This document shows positions 27,925 through 37,626 of a stretch of 64,000 nt of DNA, one piece after another; positions within the stretch are counted from its first letter, which is position 1; each line of letters begins with the position of its first letter. The translations under genes and the position numbers were made by a program. This DNA comes from Butyrivibrio hungatei DSM 14810 (GTDB taxonomy: Bacteria; Bacillota; Clostridia; Lachnospirales; Lachnospiraceae), in assembly GCF_900143205.1 (NCBI RefSeq), contig NZ_FRDH01000008.1, positions 1 through 64,000 of the forward strand. The letters run 5' to 3'. The notes below the pieces were generated by a model that worked only from the letters and a program-made list of their open reading frames with translations, was not told the DNA's origin and ran no database searches.

Positions 27925-29867
27925 TTCTTTTTTCTCACTTCTTTCTTTTGTTTATAGTTTGGGTCCTTAGAACCTATATAAATTCTGGCTGATCTGTCAG
28001 GCAGTGTTTCAAGCTCTTTTGTAATCTCTTTAGGCTTAACATCTTCCTGGGCAGTATCACATATAAGCTCCCATTTATAACCATCTGGCATTTTAGGTAA
28101 CGCCATCTCAGCGTCAAACCAGTGCATATTGTAACAAACGTACACAAATGGCGAATCCTTTTTCCTGTCATCGTACATGCCGCAGTACAGCATACCAAGC
28201 ATATGACTATGACCAGAAAGATCCGGGCGCCAGGCATCTCTACCATGACATGAAAGATCAGGATAGCCACAGGATGTATAATCCATAAGCTTAAGTGGCT
28301 TACTTGCATGAAGTATCCTGTTTTCTTTTCTTATCTTTACAAGAAGTTTGATATATTCATAAATATCTTTATTCTTGTCAAAGGCTTTCCAGTCAACCCA
28401 TCCTATCTCGTTGTCCTGACAGTATGGATTGTTATTACCAGATTGAGAATTACCAAATTCATCTCCGCTAAATAACATAGGCGTTCCCTGAGCCATAAAC
28501 AACATGGTCAGAATATTCTTCATCTGCTTTTTACGAAGCGACAAAATACTCTGCTTTCTGGTCCTGCCTTCAATACCACAGTTCCAGGTAAGGTTATTGT
28601 CATTTCCGTCCTTATTGTTTTCGCCGTTTTCTTCGTTGTGCTTGTGCTCATAGGAAACCATGTCAACAAGTCTAAACCCTTCATAATCACAGATATAATT
28701 GATTACGCCGTGGTCAGTACCATTGTTGATCATAGAATTCATAAAGTCAGATGCTGTATTGTCATCGCTCTTTAAAAATCTTCGACAGTTATACATGAAT
28801 CTGCCATTATATTCAGCAAGATAGCGTTTCTCAGGCTCATCTGAGCCATAGATATCAAAGTAATCAAATCCGTCGTACCAGATCTTGGCATCTGTGAAAA
28901 GAGGTTCCTTAGTAATGAGTCTCATTGGCACACGGGCTCCCTTCAAATGGAATCCATCAATGTGATATGAACATCTCCAGTATCTAAGGGCATCTATAAT
29001 AAGACTTTCATTCTCATCAGCTTCAAAGTAAAACTGCATGATAACTTCAATACCATTTTTATGAAGCTCTTTTACCAAAGTCTTAAACTCATTCTCACAA
29101 TCAGATGGATCAGCACAATAAGCTGTTCTAGGAGCAAAGTAATAGCCCTTTTTGTAGCCCCAGAAATTCAGCCTTGGCTTTACAGCGCTCTTATTGGAAA
29201 TACTTCCATCCTTAGAATAGATCAGGTCTCCTAACACTTTATTTCCCCTGATCTTGGAAGGGTTCTCGATTTCATTCATCTCATAAGCCGGCATCAGCTC
29301 AATAGTTGTAACGCCAAGTTCCTTGAGATATGGAAGCTTATCAAGAATTCCCATAAAAGTTCCTCTATGACCATGGGCAACACCAGAGCTTGAAGCCTTG
29401 GTAAAGCCTCTCACATGCATAAGGTATACAAAGCTGTCTTCATAAGGAATCTCAGGAAAAGAATCGCTTTCCCAGTCAAAAGCAAACTCAGAAGCCTTAA
29501 GAGTTGATCTGTTATCAAGCTTGGCTCTGATATCGCTGTCTGGAACATCCTTGCCAAAGCTCTCTAAACCTATAAGATGCTTGGAATAAGAATTACAGAA
29601 AAAGGAATCATCCTCAAAATAATTGTAGGACGTGTATTTATCAATATTGTCTATTCCTGATATCCTTGCAGAATAGATATTTCCTCTTTTGATAGTTTTA
29701 GGAAGTTCAATACTAAGATCCTCGTCGCCATCAGAACTATAAAGAGTTATTCCGCAGCTGTCACACTTGTCAAACACAGTGCGAACCACAAGAGATTTGT
29801 CATAATCTATATAACAGCCTAATGGATAAGGCTTTTCACTAGCAATCTTTAATGTATTAGCCTGCAT
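27921..29867 (-). CDS. GH13 isoamylase/GlgX-like protein, predicted catalytically inactive
   Basis: The 648-aa protein aligns in outline with glycogen-debranching (isoamylase/GlgX-type) enzymes: an N-terminal carbohydrate-binding-like beta domain, YLMHVRGFTKASS, the barrel, and VSYEHKHNEENGENNKDG near 405-420, a close match to GlgX. Yet the catalytic regions are altered. Region I reads VIMQFYFEA instead of DVVYNH (about 275). Region II reads DGFHLKGA, placing Lys309 where the Asp nucleophile belongs. Region III reads AKIWYDG in place of the acid/base Glu. Region IV reads CDYEGF in place of AHDGF. It may bind glycogen or malto-oligosaccharides without cutting them. No glg genes lie nearby. Confidence 0.8.
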   Translation of the reverse strand: MQANTLKIASEKPYPLGCYIDYDKSLVVRTVFDKCDSCGITLYSSDGDEDLSIELPKTIKRGNIYSARISGIDNIDKYTSYNYFEDDSFFCNSYSKHLIGLESFGKDVPDSDIRAKLDNRSTLKASEFAFDWESDSFPEIPYEDSFVYLMHVRGFTKASSSGVAHGHRGTFMGILDKLPYLKELGVTTIELMPAYEMNEIENPSKIRGNKVLGDLIYSKDGSISNKSAVKPRLNFWGYKKGYYFAPRTAYCADPSDCENEFKTLVKELHKNGIEVIMQFYFEADENESLIIDALRYWRCSYHIDGFHLKGARVPMRLITKEPLFTDAKIWYDGFDYFDIYGSDEPEKRYLAEYNGRFMYNCRRFLKSDDNTASDFMNSMINNGTDHGVINYICDYEGFRLVDMVSYEHKHNEENGENNKDGNDNNLTWNCGIEGRTRKQSILSLRKKQMKNILTMLFMAQGTPMLFSGDEFGNSQSGNNNPYCQDNEIGWVDWKAFDKNKDIYEYIKLLVKIRKENRILHASKPLKLMDYTSCGYPDLSCHGRDAWRPDLSGHSHMLGMLYCGMYDDRKKDSPFVYVCYNMHWFDAEMALPKMPDGYKWELICDTAQEDVKPKEITKELETLPDRSARIYIGSKDPNYKQKKEVRKKK

Positions 29868-29974
29868 TTTTAGCTCCTGGTAAAAAGTAAATTATCCCTA
29901 ATTTAAAAATCCTCACAAGTCTTATTATTTTATCACAAATTTAGTATATATGCACTATTCCCATATTAAATCTG

Positions 29975-30004
29975 TTCTCATATACAGGTGAGCTGTGCTA
30001 TAAT
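29975..30004 (+). promoter_or_regulatory. Promoter of the DUF1292 gene
   Basis: A -35-like TTCTCA (29975-29980) and a perfect -10 TATAAT (29999-30004) with an 18-bp spacer lie about 40 nt before the start codon. Confidence 0.65.
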
Positions 30005-30042
30005 GACACTAAGTAATGAAAAACTTATTCAGGAGGATTTTT

Positions 30043-30405
30043 ATGGAGTTTTCAAAGATTGCAACTGAGATGAACACCAGAATAGAAAACGGCGATCAGG
30101 AGACTGTTGAAATAGAGCTCGATCATGGCGAAGTTGTTAATTGTGCTATTATGATCGTTCTTACAGTTAATGAGAAAGATTATATTGTTCTTCTTCCACT
30201 TGATAAAAACGGACAGAATCACGACGGAAACGTTTGGTTTTATGAATTCATCTGGGATGGATCAGACAAGGAACCAGAACTTGGCTATATTAGTGATGAT
30301 GCAGAATATGAAGCTGTATCAGAAGCTTTCGATCTTTATCTTGATGATGTTGAGTTCGATGAACTTGTGGAGCTTCCAGAGGAAGGTTTAGACGGCGAAG
30401 AATAA
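30043..30405 (+). CDS. DUF1292 family protein
   Basis: This 120-aa acidic protein resembles the DUF1292 (YrzB-like) family, function unknown. The core reads EIELDHGEVVNCAIMIVLTVNEKDYIVLLPLD, then VWFYEFIWDG and a strongly acidic tail ending [14 protein letters not shown] followed by a 6-nt spacer fixes ATG 30043; an upstream in-frame ATG lacks such a site. It is the only plus-strand gene between 2886 and 39451. Its last 70 nt overlap the 3' end of the convergent helicase gene. Confidence 0.85.
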   Translation: MEFSKIATEMNTRIENGDQETVEIELDHGEVVNCAIMIVLTVNEKDYIVLLPLDKNGQNHDGNVWFYEFIWDGSDKEPELGYISDDAEYEAVSEAFDLYLDDVEFDELVELPEEGLDGEE

Positions 30406-32303
30406 TTTTCTTCCCACAAAGACCTGATAGGTCTTAAAAATCTAGATGGTAGCATTGGATTTTCCTTTGTACCAGCCAAATAAGACATTATGAGCGCCTG
30501 TTTTGCCCTTGTCATAGCTACATAGAGCATTCGGCGCTCTTCTTCTATCTGTTTTTGGGTAAGGGCTGATCTAGAGGGAATGATCCCTTCATTTATGGAA
30601 GGTATCCATACTGCTTTATATTCAAGGCCCTTAGAACCATGCATCGTTATTATATTTACAGTTCTTTCACATTTCTTACTTGTCTTCTTTTTGTTTTCAA
30701 AAGACTCATCGATCAAGGCGTTTAGATCTTTCAAAAGCTTCTTTACATCAACATATTCCCTTGCAACCTTTTCAAGCTCATCAAGCTTATCCATATCCTT
30801 TTGATAAAGCTTATCGATACCTATGTCTTTTCTTAAATATCTAACTGCGAGACCAGGCCTTAAGTGACTTATCATATTGATCTGCTTAAAAAACATTGAA
30901 GCAGTCCTTTGCATTTTTAAATTCCCAGTATAAAATCTAAGGACATCTCCCTCAGACACATTTTCTTTAGCAGCCGTTTCTCTTGTTATGAACCGAAGAG
31001 GCTTGTTTATGATCTTTAGGTAGTCCTCTCTTTTATGGCCCAAATAAGCAAAAGATAAGTAACTTAGCAAAACTCTAACACCCTCGCACTCATAAAAGGC
31101 CATTTTCCTATCATCGAGGTTAGTCTTAATACCGTTCTTTTTAAGAAACGCTGCATATTGACCACACTGAGCATTAGTTCTGCAGATTATGGCAATTTCA
31201 GAAAGATCATCCATGTTTGCCAAAAGGAACCTTTTCAAAGCTTCGCACTCTTTTTCTTTAGTCGAATATATGAGCGGAAGAATTTTTCCATCAATGCCTT
31301 TTTTATCAGCATGTATCTCTTTTTTAAATCTTTCAGTGTTTTGCTCTATGACAAGTTTTGAACAATCAAGTATCTTTTTTCCGCACCTGTAATTTATATT
31401 TAGATTAATTATCTTAGGCTGTATATTCTTTGCCGCATAAAAATCATTAAACCCAAGCATGAGTCCTGGATCAGAACCCCTAAAGCCATATATGGACTGA
31501 TCATCATCACCTACAACAAAAAGATTATTTTCATCCCCGCAAAGCAGTGACAGAACGTCAAACTGCATTTTATTTATATCCTGATACTCATCCACAAGGA
31601 AAAATCTATATTTTTCTCTGCATTTTCTTAATAGTTCTCCATCATTTAATAAGCTATCCCTGCACATAAGTATCATGTCATCAAAATCTATCTTGTTAAA
31701 CTCATCCATTAGAGCACTGTACTTTTTGATTATCAGGTGAAAAGAGCTAGAAAAAGCAAAGGATTTATCGCAATCAGCTGCTGATAGACCGCTGTTTTTG
31801 ATCCTGGAGATTTCAGAAATAACATCCCTTACTATATCATCTCCAAGTTCAAGCTCTGCTTTTATCCTGTTATCAGAAACTGATAAGGAATGCAAAATAT
31901 CAGAAATCAGCTTATATTTAAAACTCTCACTTGCTATATCAATTTTTCTTTTGGAATTAGCCCAGCGAATTATCTGGTAAAAACATGAATGAAATGTTCC
32001 AAAATTCACATCTGGATAAGAACTATCCGTGATCTTTAAAAATCTGTGCTGCATCTCAAGTGCAGCTGCCTTGGTAAATGTAATGACTAAAATTGAAGAA
32101 GGTTCAATCTTGTGTTCTTCAATAAGGCACCTTAGTCTCTCAACAATAACAAAGGTTTTGCCGCTTCCAGGCCCCGCAAGAACCATTGCGGGGCCATCTA
32201 CATGGTTTATAGCCATAAGCTGTGCGGCATTGCCCTTAGGCAAATTATTTCTCAAGTAATTCAATTCCTTTTTTGATTCTCTTAATGGTCTCTTCCTTAC
32301 CAA
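30336..32303 (-). CDS. UvrD/Rep-family superfamily 1 helicase
   Basis: ATP-dependent 3'-5' DNA helicase of the UvrD/PcrA kind (655 aa). Motifs in order: [18 protein letters not shown] (I), [12 protein letters not shown] (Ia), [14 protein letters not shown] (II), [16 protein letters not shown] (III), [26 protein letters not shown] (V) and [17 protein letters not shown] (VI). The 5' end overlaps gltX; TTG 32303 is the outermost start and a TTG inside the end of gltX, after AAAAAAGGA, is an alternative. The last 23 residues are a low-complexity Ser-rich tail encoded opposite the acidic tail of the DUF1292 gene. Confidence 0.93.
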   Translation of the reverse strand: MVRKRPLRESKKELNYLRNNLPKGNAAQLMAINHVDGPAMVLAGPGSGKTFVIVERLRCLIEEHKIEPSSILVITFTKAAALEMQHRFLKITDSSYPDVNFGTFHSCFYQIIRWANSKRKIDIASESFKYKLISDILHSLSVSDNRIKAELELGDDIVRDVISEISRIKNSGLSAADCDKSFAFSSSFHLIIKKYSALMDEFNKIDFDDMILMCRDSLLNDGELLRKCREKYRFFLVDEYQDINKMQFDVLSLLCGDENNLFVVGDDDQSIYGFRGSDPGLMLGFNDFYAAKNIQPKIINLNINYRCGKKILDCSKLVIEQNTERFKKEIHADKKGIDGKILPLIYSTKEKECEALKRFLLANMDDLSEIAIICRTNAQCGQYAAFLKKNGIKTNLDDRKMAFYECEGVRVLLSYLSFAYLGHKREDYLKIINKPLRFITRETAAKENVSEGDVLRFYTGNLKMQRTASMFFKQINMISHLRPGLAVRYLRKDIGIDKLYQKDMDKLDELEKVAREYVDVKKLLKDLNALIDESFENKKKTSKKCERTVNIITMHGSKGLEYKAVWIPSINEGIIPSRSALTQKQIEEERRMLYVAMTRAKQALIMSYLAGTKENPMLPSRFLRPIRSLWEENYSSPSKPSSGSSTSSSNSTSSR

Positions 32304-33708
32304 TAACTTCCATAAGTTCTGTAGCTCCGCAAGGAGTCATCTCCTTACCAGAAACAGCAATACGTACTGGCCAGAGAACATAGCCATTCTTGTATTCATG
32401 AGACTTGATATAGTCTGTAAGAAGTGCATATAAAGAATCATTTGTATAATCATCATGTGCTTCAAAAAGTGGAAGTACCTCTTTTAATACTGCAAGAGAA
32501 GTCTCTTCGTTAGTCTTCATCTTCTTGTGAGTATAGATAGCTGTATCATACTCAGGAAGCTCATTGAAGAAATCAACCATAGGCTCAATATCAGGCCAGA
32601 TCTCAATACGTGTCTTGACCATATTGGCAATCTTCTTAAGGTCATAATCCTTTGTGATAGCTTTCTCAAGGTATGGCTTAGCAAGCTCAAAGAACTTGTC
32701 ATCATCCATAGCCTTCATGTATTCACCATTCATCCACTTAAGCTTTGTATAATCAAATACTGCAGGAGACTTGTTGATCCTCTTATAATCAAACTTTTTG
32801 ATAAGATCCTCAAGGCTCATGATCTCCTGGTTGTCATCTGGAGACCAACCAAGAAGTGCTACAAAGTTAACTACTGCCTCTGGTAAGAATCCCTGCTCGA
32901 TAAGATCCTCAAATGATGAGTGACCTGATCTCTTTGAAAGCTTGTGGTGATCTTCATCTGTGATAAGTGGGCAGTGAATGTACTTAGGTACTTCCCATCC
33001 AAATGCATCATAAAGTCTGTTGTACTTTGGTGATGATGAGATATACTCATTACCTCTTACAACGTGTGTGATTCCCATAAGGTGGTCATCTACAACATTT
33101 GCAAAGTTGTAAGTAGGATATCCGTCAGACTTAATAAGGATCATATCATCAAGCTCTTTGTTCTCAACGCTAACATCTCCATAAAGCTCATCATGGAATG
33201 TAGTTGTGCCCTCTGTAGGGTTGTTCTGTCTGATAACAAAAGGCTTGCCCTCTGCAAGATTCTTCTCAACTTCCTCTTTTGAAAGGTGAAGACAGTGCTT
33301 GTCATATACACTGATCTCTTTAACTTCACCATCAACCTCGATCTTCTGAACAAGAGTCTTAAGTCTCTCTTCATCACAGAAACAATAATATGCCTCACCC
33401 TTATCTATAAGTTCCTTGGCATACTTCATATATATTCCAGCCTTCTGTCTCTCACTCTGAACATATGGGCCAACTGGTCCTCCGATGTCTGGACCTTCAT
33501 CATGAACAAGACCAGTATCCTTAAGTGTCTGATAGATGATCTCAGTAGCACCTTCTACGAATCTCTCCTGGTCTGTATCCTCAATTCTAAGAATGTAATC
33601 TCCACCCTCATGCTTTGAAATAAGATAAGCATAAAGAGCAGTTCTTAAATTTCCAACATGCATACGTCCTGTAGGACTTGGTGCATATCTAGTACGAATC
33701 TTAACCAT
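32245..33708 (-). CDS. gltX: Glutamyl-tRNA synthetase
   Basis: Class I aminoacyl-tRNA synthetase (487 aa) charging tRNA-Glu. It has the HIGH-type motif in [20 protein letters not shown] and the KMSKS-type motif [19 protein letters not shown]-like stretch ([10 protein letters not shown]) sits in the zinc-region position. GGAG 5 nt upstream supports ATG 33708 over a start five codons earlier. Whether it is discriminating or also charges tRNA-Gln cannot be told. The helicase gene overlaps its 3' end by up to 59 nt. Confidence 0.96.
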   Translation of the reverse strand: MVKIRTRYAPSPTGRMHVGNLRTALYAYLISKHEGGDYILRIEDTDQERFVEGATEIIYQTLKDTGLVHDEGPDIGGPVGPYVQSERQKAGIYMKYAKELIDKGEAYYCFCDEERLKTLVQKIEVDGEVKEISVYDKHCLHLSKEEVEKNLAEGKPFVIRQNNPTEGTTTFHDELYGDVSVENKELDDMILIKSDGYPTYNFANVVDDHLMGITHVVRGNEYISSSPKYNRLYDAFGWEVPKYIHCPLITDEDHHKLSKRSGHSSFEDLIEQGFLPEAVVNFVALLGWSPDDNQEIMSLEDLIKKFDYKRINKSPAVFDYTKLKWMNGEYMKAMDDDKFFELAKPYLEKAITKDYDLKKIANMVKTRIEIWPDIEPMVDFFNELPEYDTAIYTHKKMKTNEETSLAVLKEVLPLFEAHDDYTNDSLYALLTDYIKSHEYKNGYVLWPVRIAVSGKEMTPCGATELMEVIGKEETIKRIKKGIELLEK

Positions 33709-33790
33709 TTTCGCTCCATTCATAATCTTTAAATAATTTTTTCAACAAATTACTATTATAATGTTTGAAAATATTTTTTCAATGCCAATA

Positions 33791-34228
33791 TTATTTTGTT
33801 CCGGTAGAACCAAATCCGCCTCTGTCTGCGCCTTCTAAGTGGTCACATTCTTCAAAAAGGATATGTGGCTGATTTTCCATGATCCTGAACTGGCAAATTC
33901 TATCGTTAAAGCTAATGTGAGTGTCTCTCATAGCAATTACAGGAACAAACCACTGGTCATTGTCTCCGCAATAGGAATGATCGATAACTCCCATGTGATT
34001 AGCCTGAATCACTCCAAAATTCTTGTAGGTTGAACTTCTTGGAACCACATGAGCTTCATAGCCTTCTGGAATCTCCATGGCAACACCAAGAGGGATCAGG
34101 TGAAACTCACCCTGCTTAAGGTCTACATCCTCAGCGCTTCTTAAGTCGATCCAATCTGACTTCCCATCAATGTATTCAAGTCTTACGATATCATCGTTAA
34201 AATATTTGATCTTAATCTTCTTTTCCAT
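33791..34228 (-). CDS. dut: dUTP diphosphatase (trimeric dUTPase)
   Basis: Hydrolyses dUTP to dUMP and pyrophosphate, keeping uracil out of DNA. At 145 aa it shows the trimeric dUTPase motifs: [12 protein letters not shown] (1), [11 protein letters not shown] (2), [18 protein letters not shown] (3), [10 protein letters not shown] (4) and the C-terminal [10 protein letters not shown] (5). GGGAGAAAGT just before ATG 34228 sets the start; an upstream in-frame codon overlaps copA. It lies 29 nt after copA. Confidence 0.95.
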   Translation of the reverse strand: MEKKIKIKYFNDDIVRLEYIDGKSDWIDLRSAEDVDLKQGEFHLIPLGVAMEIPEGYEAHVVPRSSTYKNFGVIQANHMGVIDHSYCGDNDQWFVPVIAMRDTHISFNDRICQFRIMENQPHILFEECDHLEGADRGGFGSTGTK

Positions 34229-34257
34229 ACTTTCTCCCACTAACAATTTGTGCCGCA

Positions 34258-34467
34258 TCAGTCAATGCTTGTTACTTTATAGTCCTTATCTTCAACGGCC
34301 TTTTTAAGGATATCATTATCTACCTCTGCTGACAAACTTACGATAGCTTCGCCCTTTTCATGGCTAACCTGAGCATTTTCTACTCCTTCTAGAGCTTCAA
34401 GTGCCTTCTTAACATTTGCCTCGCAGTGAGCACACATCATTCCTTCGATCATCATCTTCTTTGTCAT
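34258..34467 (-). CDS. Possible separate CopZ-like copper chaperone made from an internal start in copA
   Basis: In frame with copA, ATG 34467 is preceded by GGAGG (CCTCC at 34476-34480 on plus) with an 8-nt spacer. Initiation here would give a 69-aa HMA-domain protein, [20 protein letters not shown] onward, of standard CopZ size and sequence. The linker before it is charged and non-membrane. Escherichia coli also makes a short chaperone from copA, but by frameshifting. That this start is used here is inference from the sequence alone. Confidence 0.55.
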   Translation of the reverse strand: MTKKMMIEGMMCAHCEANVKKALEALEGVENAQVSHEKGEAIVSLSAEVDNDILKKAVEDKDYKVTSID

Positions 34468-36855
34468 TTTGTTTTCCTCCAAATCTATTTTTATTTCTTT
34501 TTTGACATTATCAATATTTAAAGAATTAACTTTTTTACAATCCTTTGAAGAGTCATAAATATCTGCAAGGTTAAGCCTTAGAGCATTCATCACTACGAAA
34601 AAGCTGGATAAACTCATTGCAGCAGCTCCAAACATTGGACTAAGTGCCCAACCAAAGAGCTTGATATAACAGCCTGCTGCAAGGGGAATTCCTATTACAT
34701 TATAGAAAAATGCCCAGAACAGGTTCTCGTAAATATTCTTAAGAGTCTTTCTTGAAAGCCTTATAGCACCTGCTACGTCAAGAAGACTACTCTTCATAAG
34801 AACAACATCAGCCGCATCGATTGCTATATCAGTACCTGCTCCAATCGCAATTCCTGTATCTGCAATAGTAAGGGCTGGTGCATCATTTATTCCATCACCT
34901 ACCATGGCCACCTTGCCACATTTACTAAGTCTGTCAATGACCTTAGCCTTTCCATCAGGCATGATCTCAGCAAAGATTTCATCAACTCCTGCTTTTTTAC
35001 CAATGGCAGTTGCAGTCTTTTCATTGTCTCCAGTGAGCATCACAACCTTAATGCCCATATTCTTAAGTTCGGAAATGGCTTTTTCTGAATCTTCCTTGAT
35101 GGTATCAGCAACTGCAATTATACCAATAAGCTTATTATCTCTTGAAAAGAACATTGGAGTCTTTCCTTCAGATGCATAGGAATCAGCTTTTTCAAGCATC
35201 TCACCTTGAATCCTTGCATAAGAGCTGATAAATTCCATGTTACCACCTCTAATGATACTATCTCCAAGCTTTGCTTCAAGTCCCTTTCCAAAAACAGCCC
35301 TGAAATCAACAATATCTTCATCAAATTCTATATGAAGATCATTTATATGCTTAACAATAGCCTTAGCAAGAGGATGCTCACTCTTTGACTCAAGTAGACC
35401 AGCTAGTACCAAAAGCTCATCATCAAAGGATGAATAATTACTGCATGTATAACCGCTCTTTGAAATTGAATCCGCTGAAAAGACATCTGTTACAACAGGT
35501 TCGCCTTTTGTGATAGTTCCTGTTTTATCAAGGGCAACTATCTGAGTTTTACCAGCATTTTCAAGAGAAGCTGCAGTCTTAAACATAATACCATTTCTAG
35601 CTCCAATACCGTTACCTACCATGATGGCAACAGGTGTTGCAAGTCCAAGAGCACATGGGCAGCTGATAACAAGAACTGCTATTCCTCTCGAAAGAGCAAA
35701 GCCAAAATCTTCGCCAAGTATCATCCAGACTATGATCGTAATAAGCGCTATTCCTATAACTGTTGGTACAAATATACCTGATACCTTATCAGCGATCTTG
35801 GCAATTGGAGCCTTAGTGGCAGCAGCATCGCTTACCATCTGTATGATCTGAGAAAGTGTTGTATCTCTTCCAACTCTGGTGGCTCTGCACTTAATAAATC
35901 CCGATTGATTTATTGTGGCTGCAGATACTTCATCACCCTCGTATTTATCACAAGGAATACTCTCACCTGTAAGGGCAGATTCATCAACTGAGCTGTTACC
36001 CTCTATTACGATACCGTCTATAGGTATATTTTCTCCAGGCCTAACAACAAAAATGTCACCGATCTTAACTTCATCTATAGCTACAGTCTTTTCAGTGCCA
36101 TCTGCCTTAATTATAGTTGCCGTCTTTGGAGCAAGCTTCATAAGCCCCTTTATAGCATCAGTGGTCCTGCCTTTACTCATGGCTTCAAGCATCTTACCTA
36201 CAGTAATAAGCGTAACTATCATAGCCGCTGATTCGAAATAAAACTCATGACTAAATGCAAACGCTTTTTCTATATTTCCCTTTATAGCAGCATCTGTCAT
36301 AAGCAAAAGAGCTGCAAGGCTATATATAAATGATGCAGAGCTTCCAAGAGCAACCAGTGTATCCATATTAGGTGCCCTATGAACAAGGCCCTTAAATCCA
36401 CTGATAAAAAACTTCCTGTTGATAGTCATGACAATAATTGCCAGAATCATCTGAATAATTCCATTTGCTACAGGATTTCCTGAAAAAAACGCTGGCAAAG
36501 GAAATTTAAACATCATATGTCCCATGGAAAAATACATTAACACCAATAGAAATCCTATTGATAATATAAGTCTTCTTTTAAGAAGTGGAGTCTCCCTATC
36601 CTTTAATATCTCTTCCTCTCTGGAAAAATCCATAGCTGAAGACTCATTTCCAATATCATCCATAAGTTTTGCACCATAGCCAGCATCTTCAACAGCTTTA
36701 ATAATCTTTTCCTTCGGGACATTTCCTTCGACGCCCATAGAATTAGTAAGAAGATTAACGCTGCAACTAGTGACGCCATCCACCTCTTTAACTGCTTTTT
36801 CAACTCTCGCCTGACATGCAGCACAGCTCATGCCAGTTACCATGTATTTATCCAT
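34258..36855 (-). CDS. copA: Copper-exporting P1B-type ATPase with N- and C-terminal HMA domains
   Basis: Cu(I) export ATPase (865 aa). Order: N-terminal heavy-metal domain ([15 protein letters not shown]), membrane segments, the actuator TGES loop ([14 protein letters not shown]), the CPC motif [27 protein letters not shown], the HP region, [10 protein letters not shown], and terminal segments with [11 protein letters not shown] and [15 protein letters not shown]. The last two are the P1B-1 copper signature. A second HMA domain ([15 protein letters not shown]) is fused at the C-terminus, an unusual position. Its first Met has its own strong ribosome-binding site. It follows csoR by 14 nt, so copper-responsive control is likely. 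Confidence 0.95.
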   Translation of the reverse strand: MDKYMVTGMSCAACQARVEKAVKEVDGVTSCSVNLLTNSMGVEGNVPKEKIIKAVEDAGYGAKLMDDIGNESSAMDFSREEEILKDRETPLLKRRLILSIGFLLVLMYFSMGHMMFKFPLPAFFSGNPVANGIIQMILAIIVMTINRKFFISGFKGLVHRAPNMDTLVALGSSASFIYSLAALLLMTDAAIKGNIEKAFAFSHEFYFESAAMIVTLITVGKMLEAMSKGRTTDAIKGLMKLAPKTATIIKADGTEKTVAIDEVKIGDIFVVRPGENIPIDGIVIEGNSSVDESALTGESIPCDKYEGDEVSAATINQSGFIKCRATRVGRDTTLSQIIQMVSDAAATKAPIAKIADKVSGIFVPTVIGIALITIIVWMILGEDFGFALSRGIAVLVISCPCALGLATPVAIMVGNGIGARNGIMFKTAASLENAGKTQIVALDKTGTITKGEPVVTDVFSADSISKSGYTCSNYSSFDDELLVLAGLLESKSEHPLAKAIVKHINDLHIEFDEDIVDFRAVFGKGLEAKLGDSIIRGGNMEFISSYARIQGEMLEKADSYASEGKTPMFFSRDNKLIGIIAVADTIKEDSEKAISELKNMGIKVVMLTGDNEKTATAIGKKAGVDEIFAEIMPDGKAKVIDRLSKCGKVAMVGDGINDAPALTIADTGIAIGAGTDIAIDAADVVLMKSSLLDVAGAIRLSRKTLKNIYENLFWAFFYNVIGIPLAAGCYIKLFGWALSPMFGAAAMSLSSFFVVMNALRLNLADIYDSSKDCKKVNSLNIDNVKKEIKIDLEENKMTKKMMIEGMMCAHCEANVKKALEALEGVENAQVSHEKGEAIVSLSAEVDNDILKKAVEDKDYKVTSID

Positions 36856-36869
36856 CTTTTTTCCTTTTA

Positions 36870-37190
36870 TTACTTCATCATCTTCTGTAACAGTTCAACA
36901 AGTTCATCAACAGTTTCTTCCTTGCCAGCCTTGATATCATCTGTAACACAGCTCTTAATATGATTTGCCAAAAGAACCTTCGAAAAGCTGCTAAGAGCAC
37001 TTCTAGCCGCAACAACCTGCATCAAGACATCAGTACAGTAGGCATCATTCTCGATCATACTCTCAATACCCCTTATCTGTCCTTCAATCCTCTTAAGCCT
37101 GTTCAGCAGATCCCTATATTCCTTATCATCCCTCTTTTTATGCTTAACTTCTTCACTTTTCTCCCTGTTCTCACACTTAGGACATCCCAT
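36870..37190 (-). CDS. csoR: CsoR-family copper-sensing repressor
   Basis: All-helical copper-responsive repressor (106 aa) of the CsoR/DUF156 family. The Cu(I)-binding Cys-His-Cys set is present: Cys in [11 protein letters not shown], then His and Cys in [10 protein letters not shown] short N-terminal extension, [11 protein letters not shown], adds another CxxC. It heads the csoR-copA operon. A CCCCTAGGGG dyad upstream is the expected operator type. GAGGTGAAG precedes the start. Confidence 0.94.
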   Translation of the reverse strand: MGCPKCENREKSEEVKHKKRDDKEYRDLLNRLKRIEGQIRGIESMIENDAYCTDVLMQVVAARSALSSFSKVLLANHIKSCVTDDIKAGKEETVDELVELLQKMMK

Positions 37191-37254
37191 ATCTTCACCT
37201 CAAATTCTAAATCAATATCACAACAACATTGTATCACTTTTTAGTTTACCTTTT

Positions 37255-37295
37255 ATTATATTTTGTACAATCAATATATACCCCCTAGGGGTATT
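37255..37295 (-). promoter_or_regulatory. CsoR-type operator and probable csoR-copA promoter
   Basis: A GC dyad with perfect core CCCCTAGGGG (37282-37291) flanked by ATAC/GTAT stands out in AT-rich DNA and matches the G/C-tract style of known CsoR operators. A minus-strand -10 TATAAT (37255-37260) lies so that the dyad covers the -35 region, which itself has a poor match to consensus. Confidence 0.8.
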
Positions 37296-37626
37296 TGTAA
37301 ATATATTTTTTAATTATTATTTTCATTTGTATCTTATTAGTTATTCATTATGCTCATTTCAACTTTTATTCGTTATCGCTCCATCCATCGTCTTTACTAT
37401 TTATTTAATAAACACAACCATCCGCCTTAAAAGAACAGCTTGGGAGATTTAAGATTTTGACTGGAACGATTTTGTTTTTGTCGTCGATACATAACACGAA
37501 AATAACCCTAAAAAGATTTATTCTTTGAACAACGTGAAATAAATCTTTTAGGGTTATTTGAATGTTAATGTATCAGACGAAAACAATCGGAGTTCCAGGC
37601 GAAATTTTAAATCCCCAAGCGTCCTC
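37296..37626. other. Non-coding region between csoR operator and acyl-CoA ligase gene
   Basis: About 330 bases with no credible gene. The left part is very AT-rich. The only clear structure is a long inverted repeat at 37500-37559, described separately. Confidence 0.6.
37500..37559 (-). terminator. Long inverted repeat after the acyl-CoA ligase gene
   Basis: Arms 37500-37522 and 37538-37559 pair over 22 bases with a single bulged A around a 15-nt loop. It lies about 70 nt past the stop of the minus-strand ligase gene, and T-rich sequence follows on that strand. A terminator is likely, but the arms are longer than usual. Confidence 0.6.

Noticed and set aside
30419..30435. AAGACCT-GAT-AGGTCTT hairpin after the DUF1292 stop as terminator
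   Set aside because: It lies inside the helicase coding region and is followed by A, not T, on the plus strand, so support is weak.
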